A stretch of 64,000 nt of DNA from Metabacillus endolithicus (GCF_023078335.1 NZ_CP095550.1:620001-684000); one strand, 5' to 3'. Shown: positions 53,993 to 63,308, counted from the stretch's first letter. Made by a program: numbers and translations. The notes: generated by a model not told the origin, from the sequence alone.

Positions 53993-54189
53993 AGTGAATC
54001 TCTCCTCCACCAATAAAATTTTGACAGATATATAGTCAAAATGATTTATATTAATCCTATATTTTTACAATATATAATCCTATTTTCATTTTAACATGAC
54101 ACCTTCATTTGTCATAGAAAATAATTTTGTTTTTTTTAACGAATATTTCATGTTAATAATTCAAAAAATAATGATTGGAGGTGTTTTTT

Positions 54190-54456
54190 ATGGATCAAAT
54201 AAATCATACTGGATTAATTAGTGGAATGAATGATTTAGGACAACTTGAAGCATCTGTAAAAGCAGCACAAAAAATGGTTGGAGCTGCAACAATGCAATTA
54301 GATCCGGAAGCTCTACAACATGCAGAAAATGCAATAAGAGATGCGAAGGATATTATGAGTCGCGCGAATGAAACAGGTGTTGATTCAGATTTTGTGAATA
54401 AACAGCAACAACTGTTACAACAGTGTGAGCATCAATTATCAGAAGCTAGAAAATAA
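54190..54456 (+). CDS. ypzA: DUF2564-family protein YpzA
   Basis: An 88-residue helical protein (GQLEASVKAAQKMVGAATMQ, HAENAIRDAKDIMSRA) of the DUF2564 family, the length of B. subtilis YpzA and in the same place. Its resemblance in composition to spore proteins is noted in B. subtilis; function unknown. GGAGGTG precedes ATG 54190. Confidence 0.85.
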   Translation: MDQINHTGLISGMNDLGQLEASVKAAQKMVGAATMQLDPEALQHAENAIRDAKDIMSRANETGVDSDFVNKQQQLLQQCEHQLSEARK

Positions 54457-54471
54457 ATGCATTTATCTACA

Positions 54472-54499
54472 AAAAAATCCGCTATATGGCGGATTTTTT
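54472..54499 (+). terminator. ypzA terminator
   Basis: Stem AAAAAATCCGC / GCGGATTTTTT. Confidence 0.88.
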
Positions 54500-54571
54500 C
54501 GTTATCAAAAGGTGTTTTATTTACTATAGGTTATGATCTGCTTCTTGCTTTTAGTTTGTAACAGTTACATG

Positions 54572-54748
54572 TTACAACAACTTCTTGCCCACTTCTTTTA
54601 TTTTCTCACCAACAGTACATTTATTAATACAAAAAGAATGGGCATAGCTTTTTCCATACTCTTCTCTAAAATGCTTTTTTAACAAGCAATTCACACAATA
54701 AGTATCAATGATTTCACTAAGTTCTTGGAGTGTTTGCTTTTTACTCAT
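54572..54748 (-). CDS. ypeQ: Zinc-finger protein YpeQ
   Basis: A 58-residue protein with a four-cysteine finger (YCVNCLLKKHFREEYG and FCINKCTVG). Matches B. subtilis YpeQ in length and position. Its ATG overlaps the end of ypeP by 8 bases, so it is translated with ypeP. Function unknown; nucleic-acid binding is plausible next to an RNase H-fold protein. Confidence 0.82.
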   Translation of the reverse strand: MSKKQTLQELSEIIDTYCVNCLLKKHFREEYGKSYAHSFCINKCTVGEKIKEVGKKLL

Positions 54749-55418
54749 GTTCTTCAACGTCCTCATTTATGATCATTTTACTTCTAATCTCGATTCCTTC
54801 CATCGCTTGCGTTGCTAGCTTATCTGCTTCTGTATTTTCTTTTCTCGATACCGGCTCATAGGATGCTGTTATTTTCAGTTTTTTTAATTTGCCTTCTATG
54901 CGATCTAGCCAATTATTAAATTCTTCTTCATAACAAGGCCATTCACCTGATAGTTGGTTTAATACTACTTGCGAGTCACCTTTGAACAATACTTTTTGTT
55001 TCGTTATTCCGTTTTCCTCTAGAACATCCACCAAATAATGAAAGGCAGCATATTCTGCTTCATTGTTTGATTCCATTTCTTCTGCTTTTTCATTCATTCG
55101 AATTCGATATCGATTTCCACTTTGCGTGTAATAAACCACTGCACCGAATCCAGCTAATTTTGTGCTTTTATGAAATCCACCATCAAAAAAGGCAACAACA
55201 TCATGTGGTTCATCTTTAACAATGTCTTTTAATTTTTTAAGCTCCTTAAGAGTCCATGACTGGCCATCCTCTGAGAAAAATGAAAGGTTCTTTACTCTTC
55301 CAGTTTGAAGAAAGTCCTCAGCCAAAACAATGGATTCATTTAAAGAATGATATTCTGTTGTTATCGTTGTTTCTAATTTTCTTTTTGTTTGATAAGTCCA
55401 TTCTATGCGATAATTCAA
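54741..55418 (-). CDS. ypeP: RNase H-like protein YpeP
   Basis: A 225-residue protein: an N-terminal domain of about 75 residues (RIEWTYQTKRKLETTITTEY) and a C-terminal RNase H fold with acidic residues in AFFDGGF, NNEAEYAAFHY, KGDSQVVLNQLSG and ENTEADKLATQA, so a full DEDD set is visible. B. subtilis YpeP has no proven RNase H activity in cells. TTG 55418 follows GGAG by 8 bases. Operon with ypeQ. Confidence 0.86.
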   Translation of the reverse strand: MNYRIEWTYQTKRKLETTITTEYHSLNESIVLAEDFLQTGRVKNLSFFSEDGQSWTLKELKKLKDIVKDEPHDVVAFFDGGFHKSTKLAGFGAVVYYTQSGNRYRIRMNEKAEEMESNNEAEYAAFHYLVDVLEENGITKQKVLFKGDSQVVLNQLSGEWPCYEEEFNNWLDRIEGKLKKLKITASYEPVSRKENTEADKLATQAMEGIEIRSKMIINEDVEEHE

Positions 55419-55653
55419 TAGATTCACTCCTGAAATTTCTTAATTTTAAGGGGAAATCTTGATGTTTCTATATCACTAATATCATCAAAACCGTTTCGAA
55501 TAATTCTTCCTATAACTAATGTTATCAATGTGCTATAATCATATTCGATTTATTCTACTTGTGTTTGTTTTTATCATTTCCTTTATGATAATGCTATTAA
55601 TTTTACCATCGTTTTAGTATTTAATGAAATATTTTAATTTTGGAGGTGTTTGT

Positions 55654-56043
55654 TTGATTGAAGTATATGTAGATGGAGCCAGTGCAGGTGATCCAGGTTT
55701 ATCTGGTGCAGGAATCTTTATAAAAGGACATGGTACGGCCGAACAATACTCTTTACCTTTAGGATCTATGACAAATCATGAAGCAGAATATCATGCATTG
55801 ATTAAAGGAATGGAGATTTGTTTGAATCAAGGATATAAAGTCGCTTCTTTTAGAACTGATTCACAACTTGTGGATCGAGCATTTGAAAAACAATTTGTTA
55901 AGAATAACAATTTTGCTCCTCTTTTAGAAAAGGTAATGAAGCTTTCTAATCAATTTGATTTGTTCTTCTTAAAATGGATTCCTAGTAAAGAAAATAAAGT
56001 CGCCGACCAGTTAGCCAGAAGTGCTATTTTGAAACAATCTTAG
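55654..56043 (+). CDS. ypdQ: RNase HI-like protein YpdQ
   Basis: A 129-residue RNase H-fold protein: VYVDGASAGDPGLSGAGIF, NHEAEYHALIKGME, RTDSQLVDR and NKVADQLARSA supply four acidic residues. TTG 55654 follows GGAGGTG by 5 bases. The basic substrate-binding protrusion of E. coli RNase HI is missing, as in B. subtilis YpdQ, which is reported inactive. It is a second RNase H-like gene, divergent from ypeP. Confidence 0.87.
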   Translation: MIEVYVDGASAGDPGLSGAGIFIKGHGTAEQYSLPLGSMTNHEAEYHALIKGMEICLNQGYKVASFRTDSQLVDRAFEKQFVKNNNFAPLLEKVMKLSNQFDLFFLKWIPSKENKVADQLARSAILKQS

Positions 56044-56071
56044 TTTATACTGAAAGAAAGAAGTGACATAA

Positions 56072-56979
56072 ATGAAAAGAACGTTAGTAGCAGATGCAAG
56101 TCTGTTATTTGTAGCATTTATTTGGGGAGCAACCTTTGTGATTGTTCAAAATGCAATTGAATTTATACCACCTAATTTGTTTAATGGAATTCGCTTTTTA
56201 ATTGCGGCAAAACTCTACTATCATTATTTCTCTTTAAAATCCCTAAAGGTTGGTTATCTAAAGAATTGCTTAAATCAGGAGTATTTTTAGGAATATTTTT
56301 ATTTATTGGATATAGTTTTCAAACTGTTGGTCTGATGTATACAACATCCTCAAAAGCCGGATTTATTACAGGTCTAAGCGTTATGGTAGTTCCTTTATTA
56401 TCTGTATTTATCTTGAAGGAAAAACCAAACTTTGTTGTATTTATCGCTGCTGGTGTAGGAACAATAGGCTTGTACTTTCTTACTGTTGCAGGATTATCCC
56501 AAATGAATATAGGTGATGGTCTTGTATTGATTTGTGCTATTGGGTTTGCCCTTCATATTGTTTATACAGGAAAATTTTCAAACAAACATAAAGCACTACC
56601 CTTAACTATCATTCAGCTCTTAACTGTCTCTCTATTAAGCTTTATAAGCGCTGGTTTATTCGAGAGATCATCAATTGTATCAACCGCCTTATTAAATATG
56701 GACGTTTTAATTGCGTTAGCTGTTACATCGATACTGGCAACTGCTCTAGCCTTTTTACTTCAAACTAAGTTTCAACAAATTACCACAGCCGCAAGAGTAG
56801 CGCTAATTTTTGCTATGGAACCAGTATTCGCTGCTCTAACAGCCTTTCTTTTAATTAACGAACGTTTAACTACAAATGGTTTAATTGGCTGCTTCCTTAT
56901 TTTTTTAGCCATGATTGTTTCAGAATTGCCTAATATGAAAATACTTAAAACATCGATTAATCAAGAAACTAGTCTTTAA
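56072..56979 (+). pseudogene. EamA/DMT-family permease, frameshifted
   Basis: A 10-helix drug/metabolite transporter. The first frame carries LLFVAFIWGATFVIVQNAI; the second holds KSGVFLGIFLFIGYSFQTVG, TSSKAGFITGLSVMVVPLLS and the second EamA repeat up to EPVFAALTAFLLI. The frame breaks at a run of four A (56209-56212); five restore AAKTLLSLFLFKIPKG and about 302 residues. Substrate unknown (EamA members export amino acids or metabolites). Absent at this place in B. subtilis. Confidence 0.83.
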
Positions 56980-57001
56980 GCCCTAAGCTTAAAGACTTTT
57001 T
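56971..57001. terminator. Bidirectional terminator
   Basis: Stem AGTCTTTAAG / CTTAAAGACT, overlapping the permease stop and the convergent gene's stop. Confidence 0.78.
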
Positions 57002-57266
57002 ACATTAAATTTAATGTTTGTATATGATGAAAAGCCTGTTTACGATTCAGTATGTCTTCTGCCTTAAATTGTTCTAATAATGAAATATAAAAAGAACCAT
57101 CAAATTCTTTTTGTATTTTTAATGTAAGCTCAATGGCAATAATGACAATTTCATCTGATGTATCTGTATACTGCTGTCCAAACTCAATGAAACCATAAGC
57201 TTCCTCACCTAGGATAAATCCTTTACTAGCTAAAAAGGTAACATAATCTCTAACTGTACGAGCCAT
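57000..57266 (-). CDS. Hypothetical 88-residue protein
   Basis: ATG with AAGGATG about 11 bases upstream. Helical (ARTVRDYVTFLASKGFILGE, later FYISLLEQFKAEDILNRKQA). Not recognised. Supported by a shared terminator; it lies between the permease and sspL. Confidence 0.6.
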   Translation of the reverse strand: MARTVRDYVTFLASKGFILGEEAYGFIEFGQQYTDTSDEIVIIAIELTLKIQKEFDGSFYISLLEQFKAEDILNRKQAFHHIQTLNLM

Positions 57267-57398
57267 CCTGTATTATTCATCCTTATCGAAATATGTAGTA
57301 CTTTGATCATATCAAAAAAACGTCGACAAATTCCATCTTTTTTCGTCATAAATTTCTTTGTGGATTTTTGGTCATAATACAAATGGAGGTGACCGAAC

Positions 57399-57538
57399 AT
57401 GAGCAGTGAAAAAAAGGTAATAATCGCGGAAGAAAAGCGCCAAGTGTTAACCCACAAGGTCATGCTGAAGATGTTGAATTTTCAACCGAGCCAAAAAGTA
57501 AACTTGAAAATGCAGCTAAGAAAAAAAATACGAAATAA
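57399..57538 (+). pseudogene. sspL: Small acid-soluble spore protein SspL, frameshifted
   Basis: GGAGGTGACCGAAC precedes ATG 57399. Only MSSEK is in frame with the start; then at a run of seven A (57409-57415; eight needed) the frame must shift to read GNNRGRKAPSVNPQGHAED and the C-terminal KSKLENAAKKKNTK, which resembles the B. subtilis SspL tail. No other start exists in the second frame. Restored length is 46 residues. Place next to ypcP matches B. subtilis. Confidence 0.75.
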
Positions 57539-57541
57539 AAA

Positions 57542-57568
57542 AGAGAGGCTTAGGCCTCTCTAAAATTT
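57542..57568. terminator. Terminator between sspL and ypcP
   Basis: Stem AGAGAGGC / GCCTCTCT, then T-rich DNA; just after both stops. Confidence 0.75.
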
Positions 57569-57573
57569 TAATA

Positions 57574-58473
57574 TTATATAGCCTCTTTCACGTCAGTTAC
57601 ATTCTTTAGTAACTTTTGAATTCCTTTTAGTTCTAAATCCTTAATAATAGAAAATGCCTTTTCTTCGTCAATTTGAAAAATAGCATCTTCAAGTAAACAT
57701 TCAAGAGGTGCTTGACAATTAATTTCGGCCAATTTTCTTGATAAAAGTAACATGTCCAAATCATTTTCTATTTTTGTTTTTTGACCTTTGGTTAACTCTG
57801 AAACATTTTGCAACAGCACATCAATTGATCGATATTGAGTAATTAATTTAAATGCTGTTTTCTCTCCTATTCCTTTTACACCAGGATAATTATCACTCGG
57901 ATCGCCCATTAACGCCTTAACATCAATTAACATTTGAGGTTCGATTTGAAACTCTTCTATATATGAGTTCTTTGTATAATGTTTGTAATTACCGATTCCT
58001 TTTTGAAGGATCAATACGTCTACAGAATCATTTAAAAGCTGGAGAATATCTTTGTCACCGGTTATAATCGATACTTTCATATCATTTTCGTATGTTTTTG
58101 CAAGTGTTCCAATGCAATCATCAGCTTCATAACCTTCTATTCCTACGTTTGGAATATTTAATGCAGCTACAACTTCTTTTGCAAGGTCAAATTGCGGTTG
58201 AAGCTCTATTGGTGCCTCAGGTCTATTTGCTTTATAATCTGAAAAAATGTCATTTCTATAAGTTTTACTTCCCATATCCCAGCAACAGATAACATGTGTT
58301 GGTTTTGTATATTCTATAACAGAAATCAAATGCTTTAATAATCCTGAAATTGCATTTGTAGGTGTTCCTTTACTATTAATCATAAATTGCCCGTAAACAG
58401 ATGTCGCAAAGAAAGAACGGAATAAAAGCGCCATCCCATCGACAATTAATAAGTGTTGTTTGTTGTTTTCCAT
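57574..58473 (-). CDS. ypcP: 5'-3' exonuclease / flap endonuclease YpcP
   Basis: A 299-residue protein like the N-terminal domain of DNA polymerase I. DGMALLFRSFFA and CWDMGSKTYR open the active site, YEADDCIGTLA and ITGDKDILQLL supply metal-binding acids, and DPSDNYPGVKGIGEKTAFKL is the helix-hairpin-helix DNA grip. It removes flaps and RNA primers. Matches B. subtilis YpcP. GAAAGGAG precedes the ATG. Confidence 0.93.
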   Translation of the reverse strand: MENNKQHLLIVDGMALLFRSFFATSVYGQFMINSKGTPTNAISGLLKHLISVIEYTKPTHVICCWDMGSKTYRNDIFSDYKANRPEAPIELQPQFDLAKEVVAALNIPNVGIEGYEADDCIGTLAKTYENDMKVSIITGDKDILQLLNDSVDVLILQKGIGNYKHYTKNSYIEEFQIEPQMLIDVKALMGDPSDNYPGVKGIGEKTAFKLITQYRSIDVLLQNVSELTKGQKTKIENDLDMLLLSRKLAEINCQAPLECLLEDAIFQIDEEKAFSIIKDLELKGIQKLLKNVTDVKEAI

Positions 58474-58620
58474 TGAAATCTCCTTTCAAGCATATAAAAA
58501 TAGATCGCTAGTTTCATCAGATTCATAGGTAAGTATAACATATATCTTTAAAGTAGGAGTTGGTACTTAGAGTTAATTTTGAGTGAGGTTATTGGAGGGG
58601 AAGTGGAAGTTAACACCACA

Positions 58621-58660
58621 AAGAAGCCAGTTGAAACTAAAAGTTCCACACTGGCTTCTT
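58621..58660 (-). terminator. Terminator after the 45-residue gene
   Basis: Stem AAGAAGCCAGT / ACTGGCTTCTT, 18-base loop. The preceding 150 bases up to ypcP show no gene. Confidence 0.75.
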
Positions 58661-58663
58661 AGG

Positions 58664-58801
58664 CTAATCTTCTTTATTATCTTTACTAAGTTTTAATGCT
58701 TCGTGTTGAGCATATGATTCAAACTCAGTGTTAAAATCATTTTTCTTCTTTTTATTATTGTTGCGTTGTGCATTTGCATTTCCTAATTTTGTGCGTCCCA
58801 T
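58664..58801 (-). CDS. Small Lys/Asn-rich protein, 45 residues
   Basis: ATG with AAAGGTGTGAATGAA upstream. The product begins MGRTKLGNANAQRNNNKKKK and ends with an acidic helix (HEALKLSKDNKED). Hydrophilic and spore-protein-like; not recognised. A terminator follows directly. Confidence 0.6.
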   Translation of the reverse strand: MGRTKLGNANAQRNNNKKKKNDFNTEFESYAQHEALKLSKDNKED

Positions 58802-58906
58802 TTCATTCACACCTTTCACTTTAATCAATCGAGATTAGTTTTCCACTTGAAAGGCATTTCAATCGGGTTTGCTCAAAATGGTAGTTGGAAATGCTAGGAA
58901 GCACCT

Positions 58907-59173
58907 TTATTTACCATATTTCTTTACAACAAATTCTTCAACCATTTTCTTAGTCACAAGCTTACGTGTTGGAACGATTCCCTTTGAAGCAAGCTCATTC
59001 ATTTCTTTTGTTACAGTATTAATTTGCTCAACCTCAAAAGGCTTCGCATTCACACATAAGAAGATCGCTTCCTCAATTAGTGCTTCCCTTTTTTCTTCAA
59101 GCTTTAAATATGCTTGAATATGGTGATGTTGGTTTTTACTATGCTGTGAAATAGCTTCATGTACATTACTCAA
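58907..59173 (-). CDS. ypbS: DUF2533-family protein YpbS
   Basis: An 88-residue helical protein (SNVHEAISQHSKNQHHHIQA, later FVVKKYGK) in the place of B. subtilis ypbS, with which it shares size and character. TTG 59173 follows GAGGTGA by 5 bases and overlaps the stop of the upstream gene by 8 bases. Function unknown. Confidence 0.8.
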   Translation of the reverse strand: MSNVHEAISQHSKNQHHHIQAYLKLEEKREALIEEAIFLCVNAKPFEVEQINTVTKEMNELASKGIVPTRKLVTKKMVEEFVVKKYGK

Positions 59174-59354
59174 TATTCTCACCTCGTTTTTCCATTAACC
59201 TCTTAACATGTTCCTTGGGAGTCCAGCAATTAAACGAATAAGTTGGCTTTGTCTCATATCTTAATCGAGTGCAGGTATAAAGCATAGAGTTGTTTTTTCG
59301 TACTGCCTCAAAATGTATACATGTAGCACAAACTTGATACGTTTTATGATCCAT
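59166..59354 (-). CDS. Four-cysteine small protein, 62 residues
   Basis: Cysteines in VCATCIHF, LYTCTRL and FNCWTPK form a likely zinc site. No membrane segment. ATG with GGGGGA upstream. Translationally coupled to ypbS downstream. Family not recognised. Confidence 0.68.
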   Translation of the reverse strand: MDHKTYQVCATCIHFEAVRKNNSMLYTCTRLRYETKPTYSFNCWTPKEHVKRLMEKRGENIE

Positions 59355-59424
59355 GCTCCTTCCCCCTACATGTTTTTGTTTATATCCATAGATTGTATCA
59401 TAAAATTCCCAAGAAGAAGCATAC

Positions 59425-62400
59425 TTAAGCTAAAAGTCCAATAACTTGACTAAGATTGGATTGCTCCTGTTTTAAGTAGCCTGTGTCTTCGAATTGAATG
59501 TCAAGAAGTGCCTCAAAGCTTTCTTCTGTTTGAACCGTAATTTGCTGAATTAAGCTTGAGTGCATCTTCATCACTGTATGTTGATAATAGTCAGAAAACT
59601 TCTGATTATAGTTATCTAATACCATTGTAACTGGCTCATTAAATCTTTCTGTTAGGTCTTCCCCCATTAATTTCTTTTCATTTTTCTCAAAGAAAGATTT
59701 TGTATTCTTAAATAATTTTAACGAAGGTTTTAATTGCGCTATCATATCCCGAGAAAACTCAACCGTGATATCGGGTGTTAACATTTCTTCGAATTCAACA
59801 CTAGACAATGTGATGGATTGCGATTGTTTCTTTATGAGTTGAGAAATTCTTATATATTCATCATCAAAAGTCTTCTTTATCACATTTTCAATTCGCAAAG
59901 AAGTTGCTTGTAATTCTTGAACTAACTCAAACTCAACTGTTCTAACTAAATCGTCTAAGCAAGTCTGTAAAGCCTGCTGTGTATCACTTGTTTGATGAAA
60001 AACACTTGGATGAAAGCTTTCTTTAAAAAATTCATTAAAACGGAAGAACAATCTTTGCTTTAAATAAAAAACAAGTTCCTCAATTTCCTGGGTGACAGTT
60101 TTCTTTAAATGCTGATTTGATACTTGTGTTAATTCTTCTTTTACTTTTTGTTTTTCATTTAGCAGATTGTTTCGTATTTGTTCTTTTTCCATTCCACTCT
60201 TTTCAGCAGCATCGATTAATAATTCGATTCGTTCCTTAGAGCGTTTTAGATCTTCCCTAATTGAAATGATTGTTGTGTTTGTGAGCTCTTCTTTAATGAA
60301 AGAATCAAATTGCTTTTTAAAAGTTGCATAGTCTTTTTCATTAGTAAAGTTCTCAGAAAGTATATTTAAACTTGATACTCCATAAAGACGAACATTTCGT
60401 ATTTCATGCTTTAAGAATTGATCTCGAATATATGCTTTGACTAGTTCAACCTCTTCTTCATCTTTCGCTAAATCAACTGCATTTATAATGAAGAACATTT
60501 TGTCTAATGTAAAAGAATCCTTTACCCTGCCCAGTTGCCTTAAAAATTCGCGGTCTCCTTTTGAAAAAGGATGGTTATAATATGTCACATAAAGGATGGC
60601 GTCTGCCTTTTTAATATACTGAAAGGCAACATCTGTATGACGCTTATGCAAAGAATCCGCTCCAGGCGTATCAACTAATGTAATACCTGCTCTTGTAATT
60701 GGACAATCAAAGTAAACAATTACTTCTTCAACCAAACATGCTTTATTTTCATTTGCAACAAAATCTTTAAAGGTTTCTTTTGAAGAAGTAAGTAACAAAC
60801 CTGATGTTGTTAAGCTCTGATAATCAGGAAGAGCTGTTTTATATTTAGTTAACTGATCATTTTCATTTTGATCTTTTCCCTGGTGATTAAGCACACTTTT
60901 TACAAATACTTCAAAAGTAGAAGTGTCCTTTTCACTTAGTGTAGGGATACTTTCAATTACTTCCTTTTGTAATGCTTCCTTAGACTTTAATTTTACTTCC
61001 ACTAACCCATGATGTTTTTCATTTGTCACTGGCGCGATTTTATTTATTGTGGCAGTAGTTGGATTAGGAGAGGAAGGTAAAAGCCTCTCACCAATTAATG
61101 CATTTGCAAAAGAAGATTTACCTGCACTAAAAGCCCCAAACAATGCAACTGTGAATGATCTGTTTTTATAACTATTAATTTTTCCTTCTAAAGAATCTGT
61201 GAATTGCTTGAAGCCTCGAATATTTTCGAGTGCTTTTAACATATTCTCTGCCTGTTGAATAAATTCATCTCGATTCCCTAAAGGCTGATCTGCCCTTGGG
61301 GCATCTAAGTCTGTCTCACTATCCTGAACTATACCATTAAGAACTTCCTCAAGCTTAAGAGTTCTTACACTTTTCTTATAAAATTGGTTTTCTTCCAACC
61401 ATTTTTGATTATCTAATGAATCAACAAATTTTCCATGTCTAATTTTTAAAATATTTTCTTCATAGTTTGCCAGATTCTCAAATCTGCATACTACATCTTC
61501 AACTTTAGCCATCTCTGCTTTACAGTTAGTTAAATCCTTATAAATTGTGTCTAACTCACTTTGTCGACTATCTTTTACATAATCAATAATTTTCTGAAAC
61601 AAGCTCATGACTTGTTGTTTACTATGCTTTTTTATTAATTCACTAACATCAGATGAATAGGTCAATACATACTGATTATTATAAGAAGCCCCTGCTTTCA
61701 TAGCATCCGTTATCACTTGCTCTGTAACTTTAACAACAAATGATTGTACTTGTTGAATGACCTCTGGATCGTGTATTTCATAGGTTTTTAAATAGTCTTT
61801 TAGTAATGACTGAAAATGCCAGGATATTTGAGTTTCAATGTTTTGTTTTAAACTTTCATACAACTCAGTCTTTCTTCGATCACGTTCTTGATCTGTTTTT
61901 GTTTTTGAAAATAAAAACCCTACCTTAAATGCAGGATCAGCCGCCTCTATATAGGCTGCTGCTTTCTCTCTTGTTTCATAAGGAATTAAATTTGCACTTT
62001 TTAAAATAGCTGACACTTTATCATTTGTTTCAACAGTTAAATTTTCAATTATTTTTTCTTCATCATTTACTTTTTTCTCGATCAATTGTTTTTGCTCTTG
62101 AAGTGTGTTTAACCGATCACGAACTTCCTTTTCATCTACATCGGTTAAATTTAATTGCTCTTCATACTTCTCTATATGTTCTTTTATGACTTGTGTAACA
62201 GAATCATGAACATTTTGATCTATATAGCGCTTTTTATCCTCAACAATAACCTTAATAAGATCTTTTACTTGATCCAGTTGATTCGCAGGATGTTGGTCAT
62301 CTTTTAATGTTGTAAAAAAGACATCTTGCGGATGTAATCCAACTTCACCAAATGAATCTTCAATATGCTTTTTAAAATGATTAAATTCAATTTCCTTTTC

Positions 62401-63015
62401 AACATGCTTATCAATTTGGTTTACAATAAGGAAAATCATTTTATTTCGATCTTTCATTTCTTTTATGAATGAAAGATTTTCCTCAGATTGAACATGGTTA
62501 TAGTCTGTAACATAAAAAATGGTGTCGGCAATATGAAGCATGGACTCAGTCGATAACTTATGTGCTGCATCTGTAGAATCGATTCCAGGCGAATCCATAA
62601 TCACAATATCTTCTTCAAGGTTTTGGTAAGGCTTTTTTATGGATATTCTTTCAATTTCGTCGCCTTGCTTACAATATTCTTTCACTTGCTCGATTGAATA
62701 ATCTCCCGCTAATTCAATACTTTCTTTTGCAGAAGAATAAAGAGTGACTTGCTCTTGGCCTTTTTCTAATAGTACTAAGTTAGCACTTGTTGGAATAGGC
62801 TTTGTTGGGAGTATTTGTTCATCTAATAGCTTATTAATCATAGATGACTTACCAGCGGAAAAATGGCCAGCAAAGGCCACATATAGTTTCTGATGATAAA
62901 GCTTGTTAGCGAGCTCAACTAACTTATGAGCATTTTCAGTATCATGCTTTTTTATTTCATTATGAAGATTTATAACGATTTGCATTAGGTCTTTCGATTT
63001 CACAGCCGTTGTCAT
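59425..63015 (-). CDS. dynA: Bacterial dynamin DynA (YpbR), tandem fused dynamin
   Basis: A 1196-residue dynamin made of two fused GTPase-stalk units. First unit: P-loop AGHFSAGKSSMIN (near residue 50), switch DSPGIDST, and NQID. Second unit: FGAFSAGKSSFANALIG (near residue 630), DTPGADS and NAVD. Long Glu/Lys coiled regions form the stalks and membrane paddles. B. subtilis DynA (1193 residues) tethers and fuses membranes, helps division under stress and has been linked to phage tolerance. GGGGATTATC precedes the ATG. Single gene. Confidence 0.96.
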   Translation of the reverse strand: MTTAVKSKDLMQIVINLHNEIKKHDTENAHKLVELANKLYHQKLYVAFAGHFSAGKSSMINKLLDEQILPTKPIPTSANLVLLEKGQEQVTLYSSAKESIELAGDYSIEQVKEYCKQGDEIERISIKKPYQNLEEDIVIMDSPGIDSTDAAHKLSTESMLHIADTIFYVTDYNHVQSEENLSFIKEMKDRNKMIFLIVNQIDKHVEKEIEFNHFKKHIEDSFGEVGLHPQDVFFTTLKDDQHPANQLDQVKDLIKVIVEDKKRYIDQNVHDSVTQVIKEHIEKYEEQLNLTDVDEKEVRDRLNTLQEQKQLIEKKVNDEEKIIENLTVETNDKVSAILKSANLIPYETREKAAAYIEAADPAFKVGFLFSKTKTDQERDRRKTELYESLKQNIETQISWHFQSLLKDYLKTYEIHDPEVIQQVQSFVVKVTEQVITDAMKAGASYNNQYVLTYSSDVSELIKKHSKQQVMSLFQKIIDYVKDSRQSELDTIYKDLTNCKAEMAKVEDVVCRFENLANYEENILKIRHGKFVDSLDNQKWLEENQFYKKSVRTLKLEEVLNGIVQDSETDLDAPRADQPLGNRDEFIQQAENMLKALENIRGFKQFTDSLEGKINSYKNRSFTVALFGAFSAGKSSFANALIGERLLPSSPNPTTATINKIAPVTNEKHHGLVEVKLKSKEALQKEVIESIPTLSEKDTSTFEVFVKSVLNHQGKDQNENDQLTKYKTALPDYQSLTTSGLLLTSSKETFKDFVANENKACLVEEVIVYFDCPITRAGITLVDTPGADSLHKRHTDVAFQYIKKADAILYVTYYNHPFSKGDREFLRQLGRVKDSFTLDKMFFIINAVDLAKDEEEVELVKAYIRDQFLKHEIRNVRLYGVSSLNILSENFTNEKDYATFKKQFDSFIKEELTNTTIISIREDLKRSKERIELLIDAAEKSGMEKEQIRNNLLNEKQKVKEELTQVSNQHLKKTVTQEIEELVFYLKQRLFFRFNEFFKESFHPSVFHQTSDTQQALQTCLDDLVRTVEFELVQELQATSLRIENVIKKTFDDEYIRISQLIKKQSQSITLSSVEFEEMLTPDITVEFSRDMIAQLKPSLKLFKNTKSFFEKNEKKLMGEDLTERFNEPVTMVLDNYNQKFSDYYQHTVMKMHSSLIQQITVQTEESFEALLDIQFEDTGYLKQEQSNLSQVIGLLA

Positions 63016-63145
63016 GATAATCCCCTTTGTCTCTATACATTTAATACCTTATATTTTACAGAATTTTATTATATTTTTCTATGCAAACTCATTTGTGTTT
63101 CTATACAAATTAATATCTTGGCTTTTCTAGATACATTAACAAAAA

Positions 63146-63172
63146 AATAAAGCCCACATTTCTGTGAGCTTT
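63146..63172 (-). terminator. Terminator of the 29-residue peptide gene
   Basis: Stem AAAGCCCACA / TGTGAGCTTT (one mismatch), 4-base loop, long minus-strand T-run; overlaps the stop. Confidence 0.8.
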
Positions 63173-63260
63173 AAGCTTTTTGAGCATCTATATTCTTTAA
63201 TATGTAACCAATCAATACACTATAAGTAACAACGGTACAACCGACAAATAACATAGTCAT
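63171..63260 (-). CDS. Fur-controlled single-helix membrane peptide, 29 residues
   Basis: The frame reads MTMLFVGCTVVTYSVLIGYI, then LKNIDAQKA: one membrane helix and a short basic tail. GGAGG lies about 12 bases upstream (slightly long; the second ATG at 63254 is an alternative). A promoter with two Fur-type boxes precedes it and a terminator follows, so it is a complete mini-operon between ypbQ and dynA. B. subtilis has Fur-regulated small proteins FbpA, FbpB and FbpC, but homology cannot be claimed from this sequence. Confidence 0.62.
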   Translation of the reverse strand: MTMLFVGCTVVTYSVLIGYILKNIDAQKA

Positions 63261-63283
63261 ATTCGCAGCAGACCTCCATATTT

Positions 63284-63298
63284 TGAGAATGATTTTCA
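63284..63298 (-). promoter_or_regulatory. Fur-type box 2
   Basis: TGAGAATGATTTTCA, a 7-1-7 dyad with two departures from TGATAATNATTATCA, just downstream of the promoter. Confidence 0.65.
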
Positions 63299-63308
63299 AT
63301 ATAGATTC

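Noticed and set aside
57230..57463. 77-residue open frame on the minus strand
   Set aside because: It is the antisense of sspL and the start of the 88-residue gene; no ribosome-binding site.
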